Assembly (NCBI GenBank): GCA_014239005.1
Contig: JABAAA010000024.1
Span: 1-12,434, forward strand
Origin: Alphaproteobacteria bacterium
GTDB lineage: Bacteria > Pseudomonadota > Alphaproteobacteria > JABAAW01
Direction: 5' to 3'
DNA: 12,434 nt
The notes under the pieces are model-generated. The model did no database searches. It worked only from the letters and a program-made list of their open reading frames with translations, and was not told where the DNA came from. The position numbers were made by a program, and so were the translations under genes. This document shows positions 1 through 7,152 of the stretch, in pieces (position 1 is the stretch's first letter; each line of letters opens with the position of its first letter).

Positions 1-1044
1 CTGGAAGACCCGTCGAACGCATCGAGCCGTTATGCGCGCAACCGAATTCGTCCTGCGTGCGCGAATCTGTCGCGGGCGGCGCAGGATCGTCTGCTCGTGC
101 GCGCTGCCATGTTGCGAGAAGAAGAGGAGGCGGTGGAGAAGGCGGCGCGGCGTTTCAAGCACGCATACGCGACAACATACGAGGAGGGTTACATGACGAT
201 CGAGAGCAGGGCATTCTTGGCGTTGGACGAGGAGGTCGCGTTTCGGGTGTTGGCGGAAGTGGCGCGCTCGGTCGGAGGAAAGGGCGTGCGCAGGGGGCAG
301 GTGCAGCGTGTCGGCAACGCGTGGCGCGCTTGGTTGGGGCGTTTTCTGCGCGAAGCAGAAGATCTTTCTGTTTATGAAAAGAAGAAAAATACTGGTGTGT
401 TTTCGCTCGGTCGCTGCCTGTTGTTTGTTCAAAAGAAGGAGAAAGGGCTGAAAAAGGAGATAGTTTTTTATGCGACGCGCACGACGCTGGGCATCGAGCC
501 TATTTTGCTGAAGACGGCGTTGGAACGAGAGCGAGGCGTGCTTTGGGACGGACGTTTTCGTCTTGAAGCCCCCGTGGTTCCCGCTTCTTTAGGGAATGTT
601 GCGAATTGGGTTTGCGCTCCGTTGGGACGGAGGGGGGTGGTGGCGATGCGGAGCAGACGAGCGCGTGAGAGGACGGGGGACGAGCGATTTGAACGGTCGT
701 GGCTTCGCTTTGAATCGTTGCCGTGGCGAATACGCGAGGTGCTACCTTCGTTTTGGCGGGAGGAAAAGTTGTACGCTTTGCCGACTTTAGGATTGGTGAG
801 GAAGAGCGAACCTTGCCTTGCGCGGGCGGAGGAAAGGTTGCCGCGTATAAAATTCGTTTGTGCGGAGGAGAGAAATTTGTCCTTGTCGGCAGGACACGAA
901 CAGGTAACGGGCTTGTTCATCGACAGCCCGTCGCTCATTCTCAACGAAATTCTCTCTCCCCTTGAAAACGCCATAGAAGATAGGCATATTGTTAATCGTT
1001 ACCCCAAGGTGTTATTCCAGAACACAAAGTCTTCCTCCCCCTGA
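1..1044 (+). CDS. tilS: tRNA(Ile)-lysidine synthase, C-terminal part (5' end outside window)
   Basis: TilS attaches lysine to C34 of the tRNA-Ile CAU anticodon using ATP, so that the tRNA reads AUA as isoleucine. It acts in the cytoplasm and is normally essential. The frame is open from base 1 and the protein starts with the family hallmark EDPSN followed by a spaced R-N-R-I-R, which lies near the end of the catalytic domain. The N-terminal PP-loop (SGGxDS) is therefore missing only because the window begins here. 347 residues remain. Further on, [10 protein letters not shown], the LGRCLL strand, PLGRRG and the [17 protein letters not shown] region fit the C-terminal substrate-binding region of alphaproteobacterial TilS. 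The last 50 or so residues, from about nucleotide 880, have no counterpart I recognise, and they overlap a probable ftsH promoter. The middle is unusually rich in Lys and Glu. The stop lies 11 nt before ftsH, the usual neighbour in alphaproteobacteria. Identification is firm; the start is not visible. Confidence 0.93.
   Translation: MEDPSNASSRYARNRIRPACANLSRAAQDRLLVRAAMLREEEEAVEKAARRFKHAYATTYEEGYMTIESRAFLALDEEVAFRVLAEVARSVGGKGVRRGQVQRVGNAWRAWLGRFLREAEDLSVYEKKKNTGVFSLGRCLLFVQKKEKGLKKEIVFYATRTTLGIEPILLKTALERERGVLWDGRFRLEAPVVPASLGNVANWVCAPLGRRGVVAMRSRRARERTGDERFERSWLRFESLPWRIREVLPSFWREEKLYALPTLGLVRKSEPCLARAEERLPRIKFVCAEERNLSLSAGHEQVTGLFIDSPSLILNEILSPLENAIEDRHIVNRYPKVLFQNTKSSSP
951..990 (+). promoter_or_regulatory. 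Putative sigma-32 (RpoH) heat-shock promoter for ftsH, inside the 3' end of tilS
   Basis: A -35 block TCTCTCTCCCCTTGAAA (951-967) closely matches the enterobacterial sigma-32 consensus TCTCnCCCTTGAA. After a 14-nt spacer, AGGCATATT (982-990) resembles the -10 block CCCCATnT, with CAT and the following T kept but the leading C run largely replaced. The same bases can also be read as a sigma-70 promoter, TTGAAA-17-CATATT. Transcription would begin near 995-1000 and leave a leader of about 60 nt before the ftsH ATG. ftsH is a known RpoH target in E. coli, and FtsH degrades RpoH there, so the placement makes sense. This is a motif match read by eye. Confidence 0.6.
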
Positions 1045-1055
1045 GCGTTCCGCCC

Positions 1056-2978
1056 ATGAAACCCTCGCTCCGCAATATCGTCGTGTGGCTTGTCATCGTC
1101 GCAGCCCTGACCTTCTTGATCGGCTCGTTCCAAAAACAGCCGCGCAAAGACAAAGCCAACTCGATGACCTATACCCAATTCCTGAACGCCGTCGCCGAAC
1201 AGCAGGTTGTTTCCGTGCGTCTGGAGGAGAAAAACATCACCGGCATCACCAAAACAGGCACCAGCTTTTCCAGCTACGCCCCCGACGATCCCGATCTGGT
1301 ACGCAAACTCTCGGAAGCAGGCGTGGATATCATCGCCGACCCCCCCGACAAAGGACCTTCCTTCCTCTATATCCTAATCCAATGGTTCCCGATGCTGTTG
1401 CTGATCGGGGTTTGGATATTCTTCATGCGACAGATTCAAGGCGCGGGCGGCAAAACGCTGGGCTTCGGACGCTCGCGCGCGCGCCTGCTCAACGAAAAGA
1501 CAGAACGCATCACCTTTGAAGACGTGGCAGGCATCGAAGAAGCGAAAGAAGAGCTGGAAGAAATCATCGCCTTCTTGCGCGATCCGAAAAAATTCCAACG
1601 CCTCGGAGGCAGAATCCCCAAAGGCGTGCTGCTGATCGGACCCCCCGGAACAGGCAAGACGCTGCTCGCACGCGCCGTCGCCGGCGAGGCGGATGTGCCT
1701 TTCTTCACCATCTCGGGCTCGGACTTCGTCGAAATGTTCGTCGGCGTCGGTGCCTCGCGCGTCCGCGACATGTTCGAACAAGGCAAGAAGAGCGCGCCCT
1801 GCATCATCTTCGTCGACGAGATCGACGCCGTCGGCAGACACCGCGGCGCGGGCTTGGGCGGCGGCAACGACGAGCGCGAACAGACGCTCAACCAGCTTTT
1901 GGTCGAAATGGACGGCTTCGAGACGAACGAAGGCGTCATCCTGATCTCGGCGACCAACCGCCCCGATGTGCTCGACCCCGCCCTGCTGCGCCCGGGACGC
2001 TTCGACCGACAGGTCGTCGTTCCCAATCCCGACATCGACGGGCGCGAAAAAATTCTGCTCGTCCATCTGCGAAAAGTGCCGCAAGCACCGAACGTCGACG
2101 CACGGCAAATAGCACGCGGAACGCCCGGCTTTTCCGGTGCAGACTTGGCAAACCTCGTCAACGAAGCGGCCCTGCTGGCGGCGCGGCGCGACAAAAGACT
2201 CGTCACCTTGAACGAGCTGGAGGACGCCAAAGACAAGGTGTTGATGGGAAGCGAACGAAAATCCATGGTCATGTCCAAAGAAGAACGACGCCTGACCGCC
2301 TACCACGAAAGCGGACACGCGCTCGCTGCCCTCTCGTGTCCCGCCTCCGACCCCGTCCACAAGGCGACGATCATCCCGCGCGGCAGAGCCCTGGGCATGG
2401 TCATGCGCCTGCCAGACCGCGACCATATCTCGATGGCGAAAGACCAACTGGAAGCCAACATGATCGTCGCCATGGGCGGACGCATCGCCGAAGAAATGAT
2501 CTTCGGCAAGGAAAAAATCACCACAGGCGCTGCAAGCGACATTCAACAGGCGACCGCCATCGCACGAAAGATGGTGACCGAATGGGGCATGTCCGAAAAA
2601 CTGGGACCGATTCGCTATCAAGAAAACCAAGAAGAAGTCTTCTTGGGACATTCGATCGCAAGGCAGCAAAATATCTCTGAGGCGACCGCGAACGCCATCG
2701 ACGCGGAAACGCGCCATCTCGTCGATCGATCCTATGTAACTTGCGAGAAAATTCTGAAAAAGAACAAAAAGCAGCTGCACACGCTCGCCAATGCGCTACT
2801 GACCTTTGAAACCATGAGCGGGCAGGACATCAAAGACGTGCTGGCAGGACGCAAGCTCGCCCGCGAGATCAAACAACGCAAATCCTCTGCTACCAAGAAA
2901 CCCCGCACCAGTCTGCCCGATGTGACGCTCGCAGGCTTGGGGGTCAAGGGACTTTCCGCCAAACCGCAAGCCGGCTGA
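1056..2978 (+). CDS. ftsH: ATP-dependent zinc metalloprotease FtsH
   Basis: Membrane-anchored hexameric AAA+ protease that extracts and degrades misassembled membrane proteins and short-lived cytosolic regulators (RpoH and LpxC in E. coli). The 640-residue length is normal. Transmembrane helices lie at about 8-23 and 103-125 with a periplasmic domain between them. The AAA module has Walker A GPPGTGKT (195-202), pore loop FVG (228-230), Walker B IIFVDEID (250-257), and arginine fingers R312 and R315 in RPGRFDR. The zinc site is HESGH (H417, E418, H421) with D495 as third ligand. As far as I recall, these numbers coincide with E. coli FtsH, which supports the ATG at 1056, although no clear Shine-Dalgarno sequence precedes it. 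All catalytic residues are present. It follows tilS by 11 nt and probably also has its own heat-shock promoter. Codons favour C or A at the third position, unlike tilS. Confidence 0.98.
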   Translation: MKPSLRNIVVWLVIVAALTFLIGSFQKQPRKDKANSMTYTQFLNAVAEQQVVSVRLEEKNITGITKTGTSFSSYAPDDPDLVRKLSEAGVDIIADPPDKGPSFLYILIQWFPMLLLIGVWIFFMRQIQGAGGKTLGFGRSRARLLNEKTERITFEDVAGIEEAKEELEEIIAFLRDPKKFQRLGGRIPKGVLLIGPPGTGKTLLARAVAGEADVPFFTISGSDFVEMFVGVGASRVRDMFEQGKKSAPCIIFVDEIDAVGRHRGAGLGGGNDEREQTLNQLLVEMDGFETNEGVILISATNRPDVLDPALLRPGRFDRQVVVPNPDIDGREKILLVHLRKVPQAPNVDARQIARGTPGFSGADLANLVNEAALLAARRDKRLVTLNELEDAKDKVLMGSERKSMVMSKEERRLTAYHESGHALAALSCPASDPVHKATIIPRGRALGMVMRLPDRDHISMAKDQLEANMIVAMGGRIAEEMIFGKEKITTGAASDIQQATAIARKMVTEWGMSEKLGPIRYQENQEEVFLGHSIARQQNISEATANAIDAETRHLVDRSYVTCEKILKKNKKQLHTLANALLTFETMSGQDIKDVLAGRKLAREIKQRKSSATKKPRTSLPDVTLAGLGVKGLSAKPQAG

Positions 2979-3039
2979 CCCCAAGCTGACAGAAAGCGAC
3001 AACGAGGCGGGGGGGGAGGCTGTTCTGCCGCCGTCTCCT

Positions 3040-4029
3040 GTGTTGCAAGGATGGCAACGCATCGAGCCCCTGCCGCTTTCAGGATCGGAACGGCGACTTT
3101 TTCGGCTACGGAAACGGAAAAGCGCGAGTAGCAAGAGCGCGATTCTTGTCGATGCGCGCGACGACGATGCCGACGACGATGCCTCTGTTCTTGCGCCCTA
3201 CTTGCAGCGTTTGCAAACGCTGACAGATTTTCTGACGCGGGCGGGCTTGCGCGTGCCGCGAATCGAGGCGATCGACTGCAAGCACGATGTTGCCGTCATC
3301 GAGGACTTAGGCGAGAACAGCTATGCGCGCTGTTTGATGTTGCGCGGCGTGGAAGCTTGCGCACCGTTGTTTCAACATGCCTTAGACGATCTCATTCGCT
3401 TGTCGCTGGTGAAGAGGGGGGATACGCCTGCCATCCTTCCTGCGTTCGACGAGGAGCGGTTTGTCGGGCAAACGATGCCTTTTGCCGATGCTTTTTTAGA
3501 CACGCAGCAGCGGCTTGTTTGGCAAGAATTGTGGAGCGAGATTTACCACGAGGCAGCCTTCGACTTGTCCGAAATTGCCCCTGTGTTGGGCGATGTGCAT
3601 GTCGAGAACATGTTTGTGCTTGCAGAACGCGATCCCCAAGACGATGCTCGCGAACGATGCGCGTTCATTGATTTTCAGGACGCACACATGGCGCCGCGTT
3701 GTTACGATGTTGTTTCGTTGTTGGAGGATGGATTATGGGAGATGCCTTCAACGTTGCGTGATTCCTTGTGGGGTTGTTACAAGCGTGCGCATGCGGAACG
3801 CGGTATGGAAACGGAGATATCTTCGGCGGCGCGGCATTATGAGGTTTGTGCCTTGCATCGGGATATGATGATGGCGGGCATTTTGCAAAGGCTTTGGCGA
3901 GTGCGAGGGGAGGAGCGTTATGGAATATGGTTGCGAACGACGGTGAGGCGATGTCGGAAGAGATTGGCTGAAGAGGCGCGCTTTGCAAAGATCAAAAAAT
4001 TCGTAGAGCCCATACTGACAAACAAATGA
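3040..4029 (+). CDS. amgK: Aminoglycoside phosphotransferase-fold kinase, AmgK-like (cell-wall amino sugar kinase)
   Basis: A protein-kinase-like phosphotransferase of the APH/choline-kinase fold, resembling AmgK, which phosphorylates N-acetylmuramate and N-acetylglucosamine at C1 in peptidoglycan recycling. Visible features are an N-lobe strand pair (SERRLFRLR...AILVDA), the hinge VIEDLGE (about 88-94), the catalytic loop GDVHVEN (D185, N190) and the metal-binding IDFQD (D211), followed by a YDVVSLLEDG segment typical of this group. The histidine that usually stands two residues before the catalytic Asp is Leu here. GTG at 3040 is the only ATG/GTG/TTG between the previous in-frame stop (2923) and GW. 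A strong GGAGG at 3015-3019 lies 20 nt from it but only 5 nt before an in-frame CTG at 3025, so a CTG start adding five residues is possible. An acidic run DDDADDDA lies near residue 45. The usual partner murU is not in the window, so the exact substrate is inferred. Confidence 0.7.
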   Translation: MLQGWQRIEPLPLSGSERRLFRLRKRKSASSKSAILVDARDDDADDDASVLAPYLQRLQTLTDFLTRAGLRVPRIEAIDCKHDVAVIEDLGENSYARCLMLRGVEACAPLFQHALDDLIRLSLVKRGDTPAILPAFDEERFVGQTMPFADAFLDTQQRLVWQELWSEIYHEAAFDLSEIAPVLGDVHVENMFVLAERDPQDDARERCAFIDFQDAHMAPRCYDVVSLLEDGLWEMPSTLRDSLWGCYKRAHAERGMETEISSAARHYEVCALHRDMMMAGILQRLWRVRGEERYGIWLRTTVRRCRKRLAEEARFAKIKKFVEPILTNK

Positions 4030-4032
4030 CTA

Positions 4033-4053
4033 GCTTGTTAATAACAAACAAGC
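4033..4053. repeat. Inverted repeat between convergent genes, possible weak bidirectional terminator
   Basis: GCTTGTT (4033-4039) and AACAAGC (4047-4053) form a perfect 7-bp stem with a 7-nt loop. It starts 4 nt after the kinase stop codon and ends 6 nt before the stop of the oppositely oriented SDHAF4-like gene. The position suits a shared terminator, but the stem is A+T-rich and neither side has a proper T tract, so termination strength is doubtful. Confidence 0.4.
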
Positions 4054-4058
4054 GTTCG

Positions 4059-4247
4059 TTAAAAGTCGATACACCGTCCCTTTCTCTCCCAGTCCCCGTA
4101 GCGCGTAGGCTCCTTCCCCTTCGGCCCGCCAATCTCTTTTATAATCTTTTTCTGCCCAACCTTATCCTCATGGGAATCCCGCGCCGCCTCCTTCGTCCGC
4201 GACGCATCCTCTCCCCCCTTCTTGCTCGCGCGAACAAACCGCAACAC
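4059..4247 (-). CDS. DUF1674 / SDHAF4-family small protein (predicted succinate dehydrogenase assembly factor)
   Basis: A 62-residue basic protein whose C-terminal third (about residues 38-62) carries the DUF1674/SDHAF4 hallmark: EIGGPKG, then EPTRYGDWE, then KGR and a terminal DF. Eukaryotic SDHAF4 binds the flavinated SdhA subunit and helps it join SdhB. The alphaproteobacterial homologues are assumed to act alike but are little studied. The N-terminal half is lysine-rich and looks disordered, as is usual for the family. The start is a GTG at 4245-4247 preceded by AAGGGG about 8 nt upstream; an in-frame stop at 4263-4265 limits any extension. It is convergent with the AmgK-like kinase (29 nt between stop codons) and divergent from hemA (88 nt between starts). 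The neighbourhood is suggestive, since ALA synthase consumes succinyl-CoA and succinate dehydrogenase consumes succinate. Family assignment is strong despite the small size. Confidence 0.9.
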   Translation of the reverse strand: MLRFVRASKKGGEDASRTKEAARDSHEDKVGQKKIIKEIGGPKGKEPTRYGDWERKGRCIDF

Positions 4248-4258
4248 GACGACACCCC

Positions 4259-4287
4259 TTGCTTACACAATACGCAAAAAGTACAAT
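4259..4287 (+). promoter_or_regulatory. Putative sigma-70-type promoter for hemA
   Basis: TTGCTT (4259-4264) and TACAAT (4282-4287) are separated by exactly 17 nt in the 88-nt gap between the divergent SDHAF4-like and hemA genes. The -10 box matches 5 of 6 consensus bases and the -35 box 3 of 6. Transcription would start near 4294 and give a leader of about 40 nt before the hemA ATG. That leader (about 4303-4335) is almost entirely C and T and has no Shine-Dalgarno sequence. No convincing promoter for the opposite gene was found in the same gap. Confidence 0.45.
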
Positions 4288-4335
4288 AACCCCAGCACCA
4301 TAACACTCTCCCTGCCCCCTGTCCCCTTCGCACTC

Positions 4336-5559
4336 ATGCCGACGGCGCGAGCCTTCTCCGAAACGATCTCTGCTCACCTCGCCTCCATCCGAAGCGAAGG
4401 GCGCTACCGCGTTTTCACCCCGCTGCAACGCCGCCGCGGTTTTTTTCCGCAAGCCGCCATGTTTCGTGCCGATATTGACCAACGGGATGTCACCGTTTGG
4501 TGCTCGAACGACTACCTCGCGCTAGGGCAAGACCGCCGCGTTCTGGATGCCATGCACGCATCCCTTGAAGAAAGCGGTGCCGGTTGTGGCGGAACACGCA
4601 ACATATCCGGCACACACCGCGACCATGTCAAGCTGGAAGAAGAGCTGGCAGCGTACCACGGCAAAGAACAGGCGTTGCTGTTCTCCAGCGGCTATGTCGC
4701 CAACCTGACCGCGCTCGCTACATTGGGCACCCACATCGAAGGGTTGATCGTCTATTCGGACGAAAAAAACCACAACTCGATCATCGAGGGGTTGCGTTTG
4801 GCGCGCGTCGAAAAAAGGATTTTTCGCCACAACGACGCGGAACACTTGGCAGAGCTGCTGAAAGCAGACGATGCGCAAAGTCCGAAGCTGGTGGTCTTCG
4901 AATCGGTCTATTCGATGGACGGCGACATCGCTCCGCTGAAAGCGATCGTCAAGGTTGCCCAAGAACACGAAGCCATGACCTATTTGGACGAAGTGCACGC
5001 CGTCGGACTCTATGGCACGACAGGCGCAGGAATCGCTGCACGCGAAGACGTGGCAGAACAGATCGATTTGATCCAAGGCACGCTCGCCAAAGCCTTCGGT
5101 ACCTTCGGGGGCTATGTGGCAGGCAACAAGGATATCATCGATTTCCTGCGCTCCTTAGGCAACGGCTTCATCTTCACCACCGCCCTCCCCCCCGTGCTGA
5201 TCGCAGGAGCGCGCGCCGCCGTCCAGATCGTGCGCGACGCCGAAGATCTCAGGACACGCCAACAGAACAACGTACGCCTGCTGAAACGACATCTGCGCGC
5301 GAAAGCCATTCCTTTCATCGACAATGCAAGCCATATTGTGCCTGTCGTCATCGGGGAGGCGTCGCTGTGTCGCAAGGTTTCGGACGCGCTATTAGAAGAC
5401 TACGGACTCTACATGCAGCCCATCAACTATCCTACTGTGCCACGAGGCAGCGAACGTCTACGCCTGACGCCCTCGCCTTTGCACGACGAAGGTCCGATCG
5501 AAACTTTGGTCGCTGCCTTTGAAGAATTGTGGAAGCGTTTCAGCCTCCACAAAAGCTAG
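4336..5559 (+). CDS. hemA: 5-aminolevulinate synthase (C4 pathway)
   Basis: PLP enzyme that condenses glycine and succinyl-CoA to 5-aminolevulinate, the first step of heme synthesis in alphaproteobacteria. The 407 residues match the family length. It begins with the usual helix leading to EGRYRVF. The ALA-synthase signature GGTRNISGTH separates it from related ketobutyrate CoA-ligases and AONS enzymes. LDEVHAVGLYG (D218, H221) contacts PLP, K252 in TLAKAFG is the Schiff-base lysine, and TVPRGSERLRLTPSPLH closes the C-terminal domain. The ATG at 4336 is chosen for length and similarity; a TTG at 4222 would overlap the opposite small gene and add unrelated residues. The start has no Shine-Dalgarno sequence and a pyrimidine-rich leader. 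folE follows after 50 nt. No residue oddities were noticed. Confidence 0.97.
   Translation: MPTARAFSETISAHLASIRSEGRYRVFTPLQRRRGFFPQAAMFRADIDQRDVTVWCSNDYLALGQDRRVLDAMHASLEESGAGCGGTRNISGTHRDHVKLEEELAAYHGKEQALLFSSGYVANLTALATLGTHIEGLIVYSDEKNHNSIIEGLRLARVEKRIFRHNDAEHLAELLKADDAQSPKLVVFESVYSMDGDIAPLKAIVKVAQEHEAMTYLDEVHAVGLYGTTGAGIAAREDVAEQIDLIQGTLAKAFGTFGGYVAGNKDIIDFLRSLGNGFIFTTALPPVLIAGARAAVQIVRDAEDLRTRQQNNVRLLKRHLRAKAIPFIDNASHIVPVVIGEASLCRKVSDALLEDYGLYMQPINYPTVPRGSERLRLTPSPLHDEGPIETLVAAFEELWKRFSLHKS
5527..5552 (+). repeat. Hairpin at the 3' end of hemA
   Basis: TTGTGGAAGC (5527-5536) can pair with GCCTCCACAA (5543-5552), with one A-C mismatch and a 6-nt loop. It ends just before the hemA stop codon. 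AAAA rather than a T tract follows on the + strand, so it is not a standard terminator. It could be an RNA processing or stability element between hemA and folE, or chance. Confidence 0.3.
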
Positions 5560-5596
5560 TCCAACGCAACGCAACGCAAACGAGAAATTTTTCTAT

Positions 5597-5602
5597 AAAG
5601 GA
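5597..5602 (+). promoter_or_regulatory. Ribosome binding site of folE
   Basis: AAAGGA lies 7 nt before the ATG at 5610. It decides the start of folE against an upstream in-frame start at 5529 inside hemA. Confidence 0.75.
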
Positions 5603-5609
5603 TTCCTTG

Positions 5610-6188
5610 ATGTCCTCTCCTGTCTCCGATAACGATGCCGAAAAGGCAGTGCGCGTGCTGTTGCGCTTTGCCGGCGATGACCCCGATCGCGAGGGCTTGC
5701 GCGACACGCCCCAACGCGTGGTGCGAGCCTACAAGGAGTATTTCAAGGGCTACAGCGCCCATCCCGAAGACTACCTGAACCGCTTCTTCCGCGAGACCGA
5801 GAACTACAAAGACATGGTGTTGCTACGCGACATCGCCTTTGCCTCGCATTGCGAGCATCACATGGCGCCGATGACGGGCGTTGTACATATCGCCTATTTG
5901 CCCGACAAGCGCATCGTCGGCATTTCCAAGCTGGTGCGCCTGACCGAGATGTTTGCGCGCAGGCTGCAAATTCAAGAGAAGTTCACGGCGCAGATTTCGA
6001 ACACGCTGGAAAAAGCCCTGAATCCCAGAGGAACCGCCGTCTTCGTCGAGGCGACACATCACTGCATGACGACGCGCGGCGTCGGGCAGGCAAATGTCGT
6101 CATGGTCACTAGCCGATACAGCGGCGCCTTTGCAAGCGAGGACGACCGAGCCCTACAAAACGAGTTCCTGCGCGCCATCGGAAAGTAG
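5610..6188 (+). CDS. folE: GTP cyclohydrolase I
   Basis: Converts GTP to 7,8-dihydroneopterin triphosphate and formate, the first step of folate biosynthesis; the product can also feed other pterin pathways. The family forms a decameric, zinc-dependent cytoplasmic enzyme. The 192-residue protein has the N-terminal GDDPDREGLRDTPQRV helix region, the zinc and catalytic segment SHCEHHMAP (C81, H84), GISKLVRL, QIQEKFT, and HHCMTTRGV with the remaining zinc ligand C152. All zinc ligands are present, so this is the classical FolE type rather than the zinc-independent FolE2. The start at 5610 is supported by the AAAGGA site and by family length. It lies 50 nt after hemA and 41 nt before the next gene on the same strand, suggesting one transcript. 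This is not a functional pathway operon: no other folate gene is nearby. Confidence 0.97.
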   Translation: MSSPVSDNDAEKAVRVLLRFAGDDPDREGLRDTPQRVVRAYKEYFKGYSAHPEDYLNRFFRETENYKDMVLLRDIAFASHCEHHMAPMTGVVHIAYLPDKRIVGISKLVRLTEMFARRLQIQEKFTAQISNTLEKALNPRGTAVFVEATHHCMTTRGVGQANVVMVTSRYSGAFASEDDRALQNEFLRAIGK

Positions 6189-6219
6189 GACAATAGGAAA
6201 GCAGGACAGCAGAACAACT

Positions 6220-6224
6220 GGAAG
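6220..6224 (+). promoter_or_regulatory. Ribosome binding site deciding the GTG start of the epimerase gene
   Basis: GGAAG lies 5 nt before the GTG at 6230. That GTG begins the Rossmann strand almost directly, as is normal for the YeeZ-like family, so no longer N-terminus is expected. Confidence 0.6.
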
Positions 6225-6229
6225 ACTTT

Positions 6230-7138
6230 GTGTCCGTTCTCTTCTGTTTCGGATTGGGCTACAGCGGCGCACGTTTGGCACGTCGAGCTTGCAGGGCGGG
6301 CTTTCGTGTTCTCGGCACTTCGCGGAAAGAACACGCGCGGAAAGAATACAAAGACGTGGAGGTGCTTTCTTTCGACGATGAGGAGCGTGTCCGATGGGCG
6401 CTCGACAGGACGACGCATCTTGTCACTTGTGTGCCTCCGCACAAGACGAGCGAGACTAATAACAAGAAGGATAAGAAGGACAAGGACGAAGAAGAAGCGC
6501 GGGAAGATGCGGTGTTAGCGCGCTACGGGGATGCGCTGGGTAAGATTCCGTGGCTTTGTTATTACTCTAGCCTTTCGGTCTATGGCGATCATGGGGGTGG
6601 GGAGGTCGATGAGGAGACCGCGCCTGCTTTTCCGTTGAGCGTGCGCGGCGAGAAGAGGCTTGCTGCCGAGCGAGCGTGGCAGAGGCTTGCAACACGGGGT
6701 GGAGCGAGGTTGTGTGTGATGCGTATTGCCGGCATTTACGGCGAAGGACGCAATGCTTTGTTGCGGGTGCGCGACAAGAAAGGCAAGCCCTTTGTTGAGA
6801 GCGCTGGGGTGTTTAATCGCATTCATGTCGATGATTTGGTGGAGGCTGTTTTGTGTGCTGCGAGGAAACGAGCGACGGGAATTTTCAACATTTGTGACGA
6901 TGTTCCTTCTTTGTCGCATGCGCCGATTTTGTATGCGGCGAAGTTGTTGGGGGTTGAGGCGCCTGAGCTTGTATCGGTCGAGGAAGCTCGGACGCGGGGG
7001 TTGTTGTCTGAAATGGCGTTGAGCTTTCATGGGGAGTGCAAGCGTGCGAAAAACGGGAAGATGCGGAAGGAATTGGAAGTTGCGTTACGATACGCAGACT
7101 ATCGGGCGGGATTGATCGAGCTGGCGCAACGGACTTAA
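6230..7138 (+). CDS. NAD(P)-dependent epimerase/reductase of the extended SDR type (YeeZ-like)
   Basis: A 302-residue Rossmann-fold protein of the YeeZ-like group of atypical extended SDRs. Enzymes of this group are widespread in alphaproteobacteria, but their substrate is not known to me. The nucleotide-binding motif GLGYSGARLARR starts at residue 8, followed by the strand and TTHLVTCVPP, then YYSSLSVYGDHGG, the RIAGIYGEGR segment, FNRIHVDDLVEAV and FNICDD. The classical YxxxK catalytic pair is replaced by RGEKR..AE, which I recall as usual for this group. Unlike relatives, it has a lysine/aspartate/glutamate-rich insertion at residues 77-92 (nucleotides 6458-6505) between the PP turn and the next helix; this looks like simple-sequence expansion in a surface loop. 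The coding strand is G/T-rich, increasingly so towards the 3' end. It is convergent with nnr, with 14 nt between the stops. Confidence 0.85.
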   Translation: MSVLFCFGLGYSGARLARRACRAGFRVLGTSRKEHARKEYKDVEVLSFDDEERVRWALDRTTHLVTCVPPHKTSETNNKKDKKDKDEEEAREDAVLARYGDALGKIPWLCYYSSLSVYGDHGGGEVDEETAPAFPLSVRGEKRLAAERAWQRLATRGGARLCVMRIAGIYGEGRNALLRVRDKKGKPFVESAGVFNRIHVDDLVEAVLCAARKRATGIFNICDDVPSLSHAPILYAAKLLGVEAPELVSVEEARTRGLLSEMALSFHGECKRAKNGKMRKELEVALRYADYRAGLIELAQRT

Positions 7139-7152
7139 CATTAACAAGCCCA

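Noticed and set aside
1374..2780. Open frame of 468 codons antisense to ftsH
   Set aside because: It mirrors the codon structure of ftsH on the opposite strand, its product is low-complexity and matches no family I know, and ftsH is certain.
4259..4270. TTGCTTACACAA as an FNR-type site before hemA
   Set aside because: The half-sites match TTGAT/ATCAA in only three bases each.
4222..4335. Longer hemA start at TTG 4222
   Set aside because: Would overlap the SDHAF4-like gene and its upstream region, adds 38 residues unlike ALA synthases, and the ATG at 4336 gives the normal family length.
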